Assembly (NCBI GenBank): GCA_904066235.2
Contig: CAJFCV020000006.1
Location: 6,262,001 to 6,326,000, forward strand
Source of the DNA: Bursaphelenchus xylophilus
Taxonomy: Eukaryota > Nematoda > Chromadorea > Rhabditida > Aphelenchoididae
Reading direction: 5' to 3'
DNA: 64,000 bases
Each line of letters starts with the position of its first letter. The stretch's first letter is position 1. Both the position numbers and the translations under genes were made by a program. Below are positions 37,857 to 48,713 of this stretch, one piece after another. Under the pieces are notes generated by a model. That model saw nothing but the letters and a program-made list of their open reading frames with translations. It had not been told where the DNA came from and made no database searches.

Positions 37857-37941
37857 GGGCCCCCGGCCCGGCCCCCGAAAAGTTGGGCTCGGTACGGCCC
37901 TTTTCAAAATTTTCAAAGCCCGGCCGGCCCTGAAAGGTTTA

Positions 37942-38408
37942 AGGCTCGGCCCTTTTTTTCATTACTCTAAATTTTGCGTTTTAATTGGTATTTTTTAAGA
38001 TGTTACCACGAAGTTGTCGGTGTCTTACTTGATATAAACGGCCAGTGGTTTCGATATAGGACCGATAATGACCAATAACTGGGGAATTTTTATCCAGATG
38101 TCACGGATAATATAATTTCCATCACAGTTAAGAAGGTCGTGAAAGTAGATTGAAAACATCCGACAGGCCATTTCATTGTCAAATCCATTACCAGACTCCA
38201 GGAAAAACCAATGCAAAACATTTGAGAAGGTAAATTATATTATCCATAACATCTGGATAAAAATTCCCCAGTTATTGGTCATTATCGGTCCTATATCGAA
38301 ACCACTGGCCGTTTATATCAAGTAAGACACCGAAAACTTCGTGGTAACATCTTAAAAAATACCAATTAAAACGCAAAATTTAGAGTAATGAAAAAAAGGG
38401 CCGAGCCT
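37942..38408. mobile_element. 467-bp foldback MITE nested in the left arm
   Basis: It begins AGGCTCGGCCCTTTTTTTCA and ends with the inverted copy (GGGCCGAGCCT). TA (or TTA) flanks both sides, and removing the insert restores ggtttaaaacacg, as read in the right arm near 40230. Arms are about 165 bp and nearly perfect. Confidence 0.85.
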
Positions 38409-38845
38409 TAAAACACGATTTTTGAGTCACTGCGTCAGCCAGTAGTGGGGCCCGGTCTTAGGAAAAAATCGATTTTGAGATTTTTGGCTTAAAATAGTCG
38501 GTAGCACTTGTGGAAGAAAAGCTAAAAATATTTTTGCCCAATTTTGCCCGAAAGGCATATTTTTTTACAAAATACGTTTTTACACTTCAAAGCCTCTGGA
38601 GGCCGATGTGATCCGACCACAGAGATCAAACCTGGCATACAGGGGTTTTTGACACCCAGGAATCTGAAAATCGTAGCATTTTTACCGTCAGATTACTGTA
38701 ACATGGTCATACTGTAATCCGGTCGATAAAAATCGACGATAACTTCTTTAGATCAAAAATGCCACAGGATTTTATTGCAGATTCGGAATCAGCATAAAAT
38801 TCTGCTTCGGATACATGTAAAAAATGTTCAAAATTCCGTGGCCCA

Positions 38846-38916
38846 ACCTCTGTAGTATAGTGGTTGTGCGCCAGGATTATCAATCTGACGACCCAGGTTC
38901 GATTCCCGGTGGCTGC
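38846..38916 (+). repeat. tRNA-Asp-like pseudogene, left arm
   Basis: Has the tRNA-Asp-type A box (TAGTATAGTGG) and B box (GGTTCGATTCC) at normal spacing. The anticodon-loop position reads ATC where tRNA-Asp has GTC. The acceptor stem does not close and the anticodon stem has mismatches, so it is not functional. Confidence 0.6.
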
Positions 38917-39734
38917 AAATGGCAGAAAATGGACTATAAAAGGGCGGAAACTTGTAAAAAAGGGAAAGTAAATTACAGAGAATTAATTTTATGCTACGTA
39001 GGACCAGTTTAAAAGTTTTTGCAAGAATTCCGCATAAATTACGGTTTTTATGGAAAACGCCTCACAGCATTCGTAAGATCGCCCCAAATGGCAACTAAAG
39101 AGTTGTGGTGAATCTAGATAACGCTTGCTATGCAATATTCTTCAAATCCGTCGAGGAATGTAATACAAAACAAAATAAAACAATTATTTGGTTTTCAGAA
39201 GGAAGCACGCATGTTACAGTCCCGTAATTTAGCCTCTGTTCCTTATCAACTGAGTCTTCATGTAGATTTATCATTAGAGCGTCCACGCGCTCCGTTTTTC
39301 GTGGGATACGCAAGACGGCCTAAGTTTTGCAAGCTGTGTGATCCCGGTGCTGTTAGGGAATCTTATATGACTTTTTGTGAATCTTATATGACTTTTTGGT
39401 CGAATATTGTTCCGTTCGATAAACCTCGGCCGCAGCTCGCCTTCTTAAAATCCCGAATTTGAAAGAAAATCCAGGCTATCCCAAAAATTTAACGAAATAA
39501 GCAGAAATGGACTTATTTTGTAGTAGGAAGCCTCAGTAACCTCTTCTGTAAATTTTAACCAGATTGCTCCACTTTCCGGCAAGCTATAAGGCGTTTTCCA
39601 TAAAAACCGTAATTTATGCGGAATTCTTGCAAAAACTTTTAAACTGCTCCTAAGTAGCATAAAATTAATTTTCTGTAATTTATTTTCCCTTTTTTCCAAG
39701 TTTCCGCCCTTTTATAGCCCATTTTCTGCCATTT

Positions 39735-39806
39735 GCAGCCACAGGGAATCGAACCTGGGTCGCCAGATTGATAATCCTGGCGCACAACCACTATACTACA
39801 GAGGTT
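39735..39806 (-). repeat. tRNA-Asp-like pseudogene, right arm (inverted copy)
   Basis: The inverted partner of the copy at 38846-38916, with a few substitutions (B box followed by CTGTGG instead of CGGTGG). It lies within the paired arms of the large foldback element. Confidence 0.6.
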
Positions 39807-40364
39807 GGGCCACGGAATTTTGAACATATTTTACATGTATCCGAAGCAGAATTTTATGCTGATTCCGAATCTGCAATAAAATCCTGTGGCATTTTTGATC
39901 TAAAGAAGTTATCGTCGACTTTTATCGACCGGATTACAGTATGACCATGTTACAGTAATCTGACGGTAAAAATGCTACGATTTTCAGATTCCTGGGTGTC
40001 AAAAACCCCTGTATGCCAGGTTTGATCTCTGTGGTCGGATCACATCGGCCTCCAGAGGCTTTGAAGTGTAAAAACGTATTTTGTAAAAAAATATGCCTTC
40101 CGGGCAAAATTGGGCAAAAATATTTTTAGCTTTTCTTCCAAAAGTGCTACCGACTATTTTAAGCCAAAAATCTCAAAATCGATTTTTTCCTAAGACCACC
40201 GCTGGTGCCCTGACTCAAAAATCGTGTTTTAAACCTTTCAGGGCCGGCCGGGCTTTGAAAATTTTGAAAAGGGCCGTACCGAGCCCAACTTTTCGGGGGC
40301 CGGGCCGGGGGCCCAAACCCCTAAATCGAGTATTTTTAGAAAAAATTCCAAAAATTACTTTTTA

Positions 40365-41573
40365 TTAGGTTGGACGGAAAGTTCGTACGATTTTTTACCC
40401 AAATTTCAATTTAATTTTTTTCGCGCCAAGACCGAGTGCCCACCGTAAATACCTAGCATATACAAGAGTACAGTGTGCTGATTTATGCTCTACGTGCCAA
40501 TCGTTAGCTCCGCCAAAACGAGCTTAATTATAAGAGATTTTCCGCTTTGCGGCTATTTCGGGTGGGGTCCAGAACGTAAGCTCTAGTTTCCAGATCGCTT
40601 TTGATAAAGCTCTGAAACTTTGTACGCGGTGTCCAGTGGTCTTTCTGACTACGTTAAACACAATTAGAAATCATAAAAAAGTGTGTCGGATAAAATAATG
40701 GCAACACTTTCAACCAAATCTTCAGCAAAGGCCCTTCATGAAAACTTTTTCTTATTATTCCGCGTATTGCTTATGGTCTGTTTCTGTAATAGGGTCCAGT
40801 AAGGCAACTGGGTAGCCCTTTACGTGCTTCATGAGTGTCCCGGATAATAAACGCTTCGGGTTAGCCTTAAAGAGGCAAAATTGCCAAAAATATATAGCTC
40901 TACAGAAATGCATGTGATTTGCTGACAATTAACAATGGTTACCCATTGCTTCATAAAGTAGTAGAACGATATAGAGGCTCCATTTTCCACCCTAGAAAAG
41001 GAGGACTCGAAAACTGCTTTGAGCTGTTTTTTGAATTTTACGAATTACTCCGATAGTTCACCAGCGAGTTTTTGAAAAACAAGTCATTGAGTTCTGTCGT
41101 GTCACGCAGTAAAACAATTGGCTAAGGACGGGTAGCTTAGTGTAAGGCAGTGTCTTTAGTTTTGGCATATCATAGTTAGACCCATAGGAATGCATCGGCA
41201 AAGCGGCTATTGTAATCATATTCAAACTTGGTGGGTCCCGATAAAATCAAGTTTTCTGGCTATGTTTGGATTTAATCCCCGACTACTTCACGCACATTAG
41301 GAGCTTTAAAAGGAAGCTTTTTAGCAGTGCTAAAATAGTTTCCTATTAGGCCTTGTTAAACAAACCAGCCAAGAATCTCTACTTGTAGACCAAAGATGGG
41401 TAAATGTCTAAATTAAGTTCTCAGTTGGTACACGCTTAAGATGGCTGAGGGTTGTACTGTCAGATAAGGATGCCTGTCCTCTACCAACACCATATAATGT
41501 GTTTGTCTTTTTACATCGGCTCAAGAAAAAATAGCAGCAGTAAAATATCGTACGAACTTTCCGTCCAACCTAA
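40365..41573. mobile_element. Mariner-type element remnant (1209 bp) in the right arm
   Basis: Terminal inverted repeats start TTAGGTTGGACGGAAAGTTC at both ends (about 27 bp), the typical mariner TTAGGTTG start. TA duplications lie at 40363-40364 and 41574-41575, and removing it restores actttttaacattactactt as in sister copies. Size fits mariner, but no reading frame over 60 codons lies inside, so the transposase is lost or never present. Confidence 0.8.
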
Positions 41574-41575
41574 TA

Positions 41576-41860
41576 ACATTACTACTTAAGAAAAATGTAA
41601 CAATCAGAAAAAATGAACCCGATATTTGAAATCAGTAACCTCGAAAACCCCTAAATCGAGTATTTTTAGAAAAATTTCAAAAAATTACTTTTTAACACTA
41701 CTACTTAAGAAAAAAGTAACAATCAGAAAAAATGAACCCGATATTCGAAATCAGCAACCTCGAAAATCCCTAAATCGAGTATTTTTAGAAAATTTTCAAA
41801 AAATTACTTTTTAACACTACTACTTAAGAAAAAAGTAACAATCAGAAAAAAAATAACAAA
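41576..41860 (-). repeat. About 120-bp tandem repeat, right arm
   Basis: The inverted counterpart of 37558-37856: units of cctaaatcgagtatttttag, aattactttttaacactact, acttaagaaaaaagtaacaa. Confidence 0.75.
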
Positions 41861-42160
41861 ATTTTTGAGATTGATAACAATAAATCCAATCACATGGTTC
41901 AGATGGCAGGTCTACGCCTCATCTTTGATTTTTCCCCGGTTCCGGAAGTGTCACTATTCCGCCATTCCGGAAGTGTCACTATTCCCCCATTCCGGAAGTG
42001 TCCAAATTCCGGAAATGTCCTGATGCGGAATCCTCCGCCGGGGAAAGAAAGTACGAAAGTTTTGCCATTTGTGCATCGGATGGAAACAAAAAATCGCCCC
42101 AACGCAAAGAACACAAAGATATAAGCAAATTATTTGTTCCAAATTTCTTGAAACACCCTT

Positions 42161-43234
42161 AAACAGGGCGGTTCAGCCGAAGCTTCCAACAGTATTTCCC
42201 CGCCAATAATTTCTATAAAAATTTATATCAAATTGAAGCTGAGATACCCCATTTTTTGTGCGTCAAATATAACGGACCCAAGTTTACGTACTTCTCGGGC
42301 AATCTAGGCCTCAAAACTTGGTTGACTGCGATCAAAAAAATTAATGCCATTTTCGAAATCAACGCCATCGATTATCCTAATTTCGACATTTACACCGAAG
42401 AAAAATATTGTAATCTCCACAGGGACAGAGAGAGCAGAAATTTGCGCAATATTGAGCAATGTTACGCAATTTGAGTTGATGCGTATGTCACCATCCTTAT
42501 ATCACCAAAAACTAAAAATTACTAAACTATCTTATTCCTGAGGTAACATACCGTTTATGGCATAAAACCAGAAGCACTTTTAAATACGCTTAAAAGGTAT
42601 TTGGGTATATGTATACCCCGTCCGAACCCTATCTTGAGCCACTCTGTGAAAAATTTTTGAAAAATATGTCATGATGACGGATTTATGTCAAATTTACCGA
42701 ATACGGTTTACAACCAGGGGTGGTTAGTGCACTGCAGTGGGCCGGGCCGGTCGGGCTCAAAAACGGAAATTTTACAAACGTATTACAGCTCATAGCATTT
42801 TTTGGCACCTAAGTTGCGGTAAGATCAAAGAAAACAGTAATAGGACATTTTATACGATGAAATCAGGAGGTGAACTGATGGCCTTTGTACAGAACTAAAT
42901 TAGTCGTCATGTACTTTGGAGGTGCCTTAAAAACCACAAAAAAGTTATATTAATCCTTTACCAGCCTGATCACGCCTTTTTTGCTTAACTCTAGTTCCAA
43001 AGCTTTGGCGAAGTTCGCAGAGTCCTCTATAAGGTCGGAGCTGAAAAAAGCCTAGACGCCGGGCTGGTCCTTAGACGGGCAGGGCCGCGGGCCGGAAATC
43101 GGAAAAAACGGCCCACTGACCTGTTTACAACGTCCATACTTTTCTTTCACCTGGTTTGCAAACATTTCATCGTATAAAACGTCGCTAATTTTTCTTTAGA
43201 CGTTTTTTCTCGATTTGTATTCTAATTTTTTATC
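42161..43234. other. Repeat-rich spacer before MPP-beta
   Basis: No supported gene. 42420-42620 resembles parts of 29430-29960 (gtataccccgtccgaacc, and TTGCGCAA-containing segments). 42735-43118 is a GC-rich block whose ends are short inverted repeats (CAGTGGGCCG / CGGCCCACTG) without a clear target duplication. Confidence 0.45.
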
Positions 43235-44894
43235 ATGTTGAGGAGTTTAGTTTGTCTACGTCGAGTATTTAGTAATTCGCCGGGTGCATGTCGACCATAT
43301 GCAACAGCTGTCCATGCTAATACTAAAGTTACACTTTCTCCGATTATTTCAAAAACACCAGAAACGAAAATCACAACATTGAACTCGGGATTGCGGGTTG
43401 CAAGTCAATCTACTCCCAATTCGACTGCTACAGTAAGTTCTGTTTTATCTTTGTTTTATATTTTAGGTTGGTGTATTTATTGATGCTGGCTCGAGGTACG
43501 AGAATGAAAAGAATAATGGTGTTGCCCACTTTCTCGAACATATGGCCTTTAAAGGAACGAGAAAGCGTTCTCAGATAGGGATCGAGCTAGAAGTTGAAAA
43601 CATTGGGGCTCATTTGAATGCGTATACTTCAAGGGAACATACAATTTACTATGCGAAATGTCTTGAAAGTGATCTCGGTCAAGGTATGTTTACTATTTAT
43701 ATTAAGTAACTCGTTTCTTTAGCTGTAGAAATCTTGTCTGACATTCTTTTGCACAGCGTTTACGGCAAGGATGAAGTGAAGCGGGAGAAGGATGTTATTG
43801 TAAGGGAATCAGAGGAGATTGATCAGATTATGCAAGAAGTCGTCTTCGATAGACTACATCTAGATGCCTATCGTGGATGTTCTCTGGCCAGACCAATTCT
43901 GGGCTCTATTGAAAATATTCGGTCAGTTTTTCCAATTTTATATTTATTCCTTAGGTCTATGAAACGAGAAGATCTTGTGGAATATGTGAAGACATATTAC
44001 AAGGGCCCAAAGATGGTACTGGCTGCAGCCGGAGGAGTTGATCATGACCACTTGGTTGGTTTGGCAAATAAATATTTTGGTGGAATTCAAAGAGGGTCAG
44101 AAGATGTTCTAAAGTATGAGAAAGGAGTATTCCATGAGTCTTATGTAAGTTGTTCTTCTTTGTAAAATTACTTATGTTTTTAGGATGTAATGGAGACGAA
44201 TAATATGGATCTTTGTTATGGGGTATTGGCAGTGGAGAGCACGTCATGGACTCATCCATTGAGTTTGGCAGTTCAAGTCGCTTCAGGCGTAAGTCGATTC
44301 TTGATGAGTAATCTAGAGGGTTTAGTTGACCGGTCAGTTTAACCGAACGCAAGGAGCTGGCTTAACGATGCCTACAAGATTAGCCATGTTGATGGAACAG
44401 AACCAAAAAGTGGAGTCTTTCCTGTCATTTGTTACCAATTACAAAGACACCGGTCTTAGTGGAGTATACTTCGTAACAGAACCAGCAGGCCTTAGATCAA
44501 TGATTAAAGCCATTTGTGACGAATGGACAGAATATTGCTATAATATCAACGAGAAAGACGTGACCAGTGCGAAGAATGTTCTCTATAACAACATGGTGAT
44601 GATGTTGGATGGGACAACACCCATTTGTGAAGATATCGGACGCCAATTACTTTGCTATGGACGCCAGATCAGTATTCCAGAACTCAAAGCTCGGATTGAC
44701 GTAAATAATTTGAATTACTATATTGGTCATGCATCCAACCTTTACTAAATATAAAATTCTAGGCAATCGACGCTAGAACGATCCAACAAGTGATGCACGA
44801 GTTCTATTTGAATAGACCGATCGCCCTGAATGTGATAGGCCCCACACAGGACTGTCCTAGCCTCAAAGAGATCAAGAAATGGCTCTCAGAATAG
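43235..44894 (+). CDS. mppb-1: Mitochondrial processing peptidase beta subunit
   Basis: Seven exons: 43235-43432, 43467-43683, 43723-43921, 43955-44144, 44184-44288, 44338-44700, 44763-44894; 467 residues. M16 metalloprotease that removes presequences in the mitochondrial matrix with MPP-alpha. Inverted zinc motif HFLEH at 87-91, distal Glu in [12 protein letters not shown], and the substrate loop region [20 protein letters not shown]. The N-terminus is rich in Arg/Ser with no acidic residues in the first 40 ([20 protein letters not shown]), a matrix targeting signal. The introns are very small (33 bp between exons 3 and 4). The linker after [11 protein letters not shown] is shorter than usual. 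Confidence 0.95.
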
Positions 44895-44942
44895 TGTTGT
44901 TGTTTGTTATTAAAAATCGATAGAATTAATTTACTCATAAGC

Positions 44943-46447
44943 TCATAGTTTTCCTTCCTTGGATCCGAACTGATTCAACATTATGCTTCCGGTTTTCCAA
45001 CGCTTCTGTCTCTCTGGCCGAGTTCCTCCTCCCCCTCCGAAGAAGCCTCTATTCTTGGCTTTGAACGCATCAAAAGCACTCATCCGACGCATTCCAGAAG
45101 TACGACGATGACTAAAAGTTCGACTTATATGAGTTAAAGACGAACATGGTCATCAAATACGTAAACTTACCCCGTTATGGACGTTCTCCTCGAATTAGGT
45201 CCACTATCCATCGTATCGCGAGAGGAGTCTCGGGCATGCATGATTACGATCTCCGGCACCTTATCCTGAGCTTCCGACCCATAATCTGACTCAGCAGGAG
45301 TGGAACTGGAACTCTGTCGAGCAATCTCGGGGTTCTTAGGGAGTTCAGAAGCACGGATCTGGATCTGCGACTCTTGAGGGTTAATTCGAACACCCGGCCG
45401 AGGAACAGCATGGTATACATACACATTCTCGCCGCTCACACGGTGCTTCTCCATGTGGTCGAACCGATATTTTTGTTCTTCAATAATTTCCATGGTGCGT
45501 CTGAAGATAAAGCATTTACTCGATGTAAAAACAAGGGAAAGAGATACTTAACCGAAGACAAAGGTAAGGGAATATACACAACACAAAGGGGTGCAATATC
45601 TGAACGAAACGAGGAAGTGAAAACGAACTCAAGGGATTCACAACATTACAGTACCTCAGAGCCGCATTTTTACCCCCACTCGAGCCGGTGACCATCCAAC
45701 CATCGCCGCTGTATATCGATTGCCCGGATCTAAACTAGTATTATGAGAACTAAGGGGAGGAGAGGGCTGAACTGACATTATTGTACTAGACCAGTAAGCC
45801 AGGAACAACATTAAAAGACCGGCGACAATGCCAATAGGAATAAGGGCGCGATTCATGAAGGTGGTGACGGGATCAAAGCGGGGGTACCTCTCGCGGCTAA
45901 TTATGTGCCAACCAAGACGATTCGTTATTTCAGCTGATTGGGAACGCAGAATCTCTGAATGGAATTGTGCATAAGACCGTAGACTTCTCACCTGTCAATA
46001 TCTTGGTAGACAACAATGGTTTTTCTATCTTCCTCCCAATCACTTTGGCCTCATGAGGAAGAACAACATAGAAGCGGAAGATCGCGATTCTGTTATCTCT
46101 CTTAGGGAACCCGTCCAATAATACCACCAAGTGCTTATTGAACACAACACTGGAACTTGGATTTCTGATACTTGATTACTTACGGCTTCTCCAGTCGACA
46201 GGCAGTGGCGTTCTTACAATAACGATTTGCCATCCTGACAATAGCATCCTTGAAGGGCTCAATTAATTCAATCAAAGGAGTCTCCTGACAATATGCCATA
46301 CGAAATCCGGCTGACCAATCGATAAGATTTAACTCTAGATATTTCGCCGTCATAAGGTTGCTCTCCGTTACCTTGTAATGTTCGATCCATTGCTGAAAAT
46401 TGGGATTGTACCATCCCGAGTGAACACAATAATACCAATAACAACAT
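44943..46447 (-). CDS. Predicted type I membrane protein, family not recognised
   Basis: Exons: 46447-46372, 46334-46184, 46155-45992, 45933-45777, 45500-45171, 45111-44943; 348 residues, phases agree. A signal peptide (MLLLVLLCSLGMVQ), an ectodomain of about 160 residues with few Cys (WSAGFRMAYCQETP, RYCKNATACRLEK with an N-glycosylation site), one membrane helix (ALIPIGIVAGLLMLFLAYWS), then a basic, Ser-rich cytoplasmic tail (YRFDHMEKHR, SRDTMDSGPNSRRTS). The exon 4-5 junction is inferred; otherwise exon 4 would run to a stop at 45656 and a second gene would start at ATG 45493. It starts about 200 bp after the stop of the gene at 46649-47147, same strand, so an operon is possible. Confidence 0.6.
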
Positions 46448-46648
46448 AATTGGCCGGGTCTAATAAAACTTAAATCCCCAGGCGTCTTGCGACTTTCCCA
46501 ATGGATCAAAGTGGCACCTGCTCTTGAAGGCCGAGTTTTTAGCCGGCCACTCGCCGGCCGAAAATCATAAATCTTTCCGTTGCTCAAAAATTGGACACTC
46601 GTATCAATATAATTTATTTAAAGACAATCATTATCGCAATTTATAGAG

Positions 46649-47147
46649 TTAGTTAGATGACGTAGCCAATTCTTCCTTCAGTTCCTAAAATACGAAATCA
46701 ATAACTGATTTTTAAATACCTTAACATCTTGGGTCAATTCTCGGACTTGGTTTCGAAGTTCATCTATAAAATCCTGATAAGCTTGATATCTCTGAGCATG
46801 GCAGTTATGAGCGGGGTCTGTACTAATTCTCCATGCTTTCTGCTTCAGGGCCTTTGCTTTTTCAATTTCTTTTCCGGCAGATGCAAACTAAATGTTATTA
46901 CATAAAATCGTAACACTAAGAAACTCACGTCTGACTCGGCACTGTATTCTTCAAAAAAGATATTCATCTCTTTTTTAAAGGCGTCAATAATATTTGTCCT
47001 CACTTCGGTGCAATCCTTTTTTGTAACCTTCTGATTACACGTAGATTTGATGTATTCCTGTAGATTCTCAGGCATAAGAACTTGAGCACAGACGGCATCA
47101 GTGACACCAACGAATGTTCTCTTCATATCCCTCTCGTATCCTGTCAT
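46649..47147 (-). CDS. Small coiled-coil protein (possible Nnf1/PMF1-like)
   Basis: Exons: 47147-46929, 46887-46720, 46684-46649; 140 residues. Almost entirely helical and charged: an N-terminal part with two Cys (FVGVTDAVCAQVL), FKKEMNIFFEEY in the middle, and a coiled-coil end (FIDELRNQVRELTQDVKELK). Size and layout recall Nnf1/PMF1 kinetochore subunits, but no diagnostic motif was seen, so this is a weak suggestion. It is the likely first gene of a two-gene unit with 44943-46447, and is divergent from CTU2 (374 bp between starts). Confidence 0.6.
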
Positions 47148-47520
47148 TTTGTCGTATTACCAGCACTCCAATCGATCGATCGAGAAAAAAGAAAAAACAC
47201 TTTTCGAAAAGAATTTTCGAAAACTCGCATATTTGAATAATTTTTTACCGCCAAATGAAAGTGCAGGCTGCATAAAATTCCAGAAAACATGTCGCCTTTC
47301 TGTGATATATTGATAGAGTAAAACTTATTTCAATGGTGTGATCTATATTTTTCGATTTGGGCCAAGGGTATGTTGTTCTCGTTCTTTTCTTAGCAAGCAA
47401 TAAATGTTAAAATATGTGTCGACAACGACGCATTTTTTGGAAGCAAAAAATAAAATATTTTTCTTTTTTTTTGGCTGGCTGGTCGTTGTTGTCTGTTGCC
47501 GACCGTTGTTGCTGTTTCGG

Positions 47521-48654
47521 ATGGCTCGTCAGTGTATAAAGTGTCAGAAACCAGGCGAATATACCTCACTGGAGACCACAAAGGCTGTTTTCTGCTACGA
47601 ATGTTACCTAGAAAGTATCAAACAGAAGTTCAGAGCTGCATTGAGCAAGACAAAGCTCTTCAAACAGTCGGAGCCGATTGATGTCCTTGTTGTTGCACAG
47701 AAGGATGTAAGATCTGAGGCTTTGATCAAGTTAATGAAGGAGTCATACGATGAAAGGAAGAAACTCAAATTGAATGCCAGAGTAAGACGAAATAAAAATT
47801 TTTTATGTCTTGTTTTAGATCTTCTATGTTAACTTTTCCGGCGAGAGTGATGATTGTAGTATTGACGAGACTGACGAGGATAAGCCAGATACTGTTGACA
47901 TTTCTCTGGCTTTCTGTCGAAACCTCAACTCGGTTCATTTAATGACTGGGTCGTTTCAAATTCCGGTATTTTATGCGTAAAATTCATTTGTATTGTTTAG
48001 AAGTTTGACTATTTTTACGTAAGGAGGCTTCTTCCGGACAATGCAGCTTTGAAGGACGAATTCAAACGTCTTCTAATGGACTACTTTGTCTACCGACTGG
48101 CGGAACGTCTAGGAATTTCGACGGTCCTTACAGCCGAAAACGCTGAAACTTTGGCACAAAAAACATTGAATGCAACTTGCATGGGACGAGGTGAGCATTT
48201 CTTCTAATAGGAAGGGTAACTATAAGCAAATTTTTACCTTAATTTTGCAGCCGATTCAATTCCTCATGTAACAAATGTTTTGGATCAGCGACATCCGTCG
48301 GTCAACATCGTCCGCCCTCTGAGGAACATCACCAACACTGAGATCGCATTTTTGACCTCCAAGGCTCCCTCAACTACTTACGGGAATTCCGTTTCGTCTA
48401 AATTCTTGGAGAACGTTACAGCCAATGGTTACCCTGGAACAGTATCTACTGTGCTGAGTGTTGCTTCCAAGATTCAAGCAGTGGTTGACGAGGAGATTGG
48501 AAAATCATCGAGTCCACTTCGCTGTTGGTTATGTCAAATGCCATCGAAGGGTGGTCTTTGTCAAGGATGCACTAATTTCACTTCCCAGATCCCATTCAGA
48601 CAAAGACAGGATTTTCTGGAAGCCTTTGATCGGGGTGAAGTGGTTGACGATTAA
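47521..48654 (+). CDS. CTU2: Cytoplasmic tRNA 2-thiolation protein 2
   Basis: Four exons: 47521-47781, 47819-47965, 48001-48190, 48251-48654; 333 residues. With CTU1 this protein thiolates wobble U34 of Lys, Glu and Gln tRNAs. N-terminal CIKC ... FCYECY and C-terminal CWLCQMP ... GLCQGCTNF cysteine pairs are the conserved metal-binding features of the family; the middle has LARRL-like core elements (FVYRLAERLGIST, TLAQKTLNATCMGRG). Shorter than vertebrate CTU2. The frame is open upstream of the ATG without a better start. Confidence 0.88.
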
Positions 48655-48713
48655 ATTTTACTGCTTTTGTGTCGGTTTATTCGTTTGATACTCTAGTATA
48701 ATATATTCATCTT

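Larger units (their letters stand above)
35866..42160. mobile_element. 6.3-kb composite inverted-repeat (foldback) element with nested insertions
   Basis: Outer ends: TA then CAGGGTGTTTCAAGAAA at 35864 and, inverted, TTTCTTGAAACACCCT ending near 42160. Matching arm segments, left against right: 35866-35925 / 42104-42160, 36246-36310 / 42038-42105, 36500-36700 / 41826-42020, 37830-37940 / 40234-40340, 38410-39110 / 39530-40235. The left arm carries extra DNA at 35925-36245, 36305-36500, 36702-37557 and 37942-38408; the right arm carries 40365-41573. The unpaired centre is about 39110-39530. No intact transposase was seen. Outer boundaries are certain to a few bases only. Confidence 0.8.

Noticed and set aside
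42735..43118. hAT-type transposon ending in CAGTGGGCC
   Set aside because: Only about 10 bp of terminal inversion and no 8-bp target duplication could be found.
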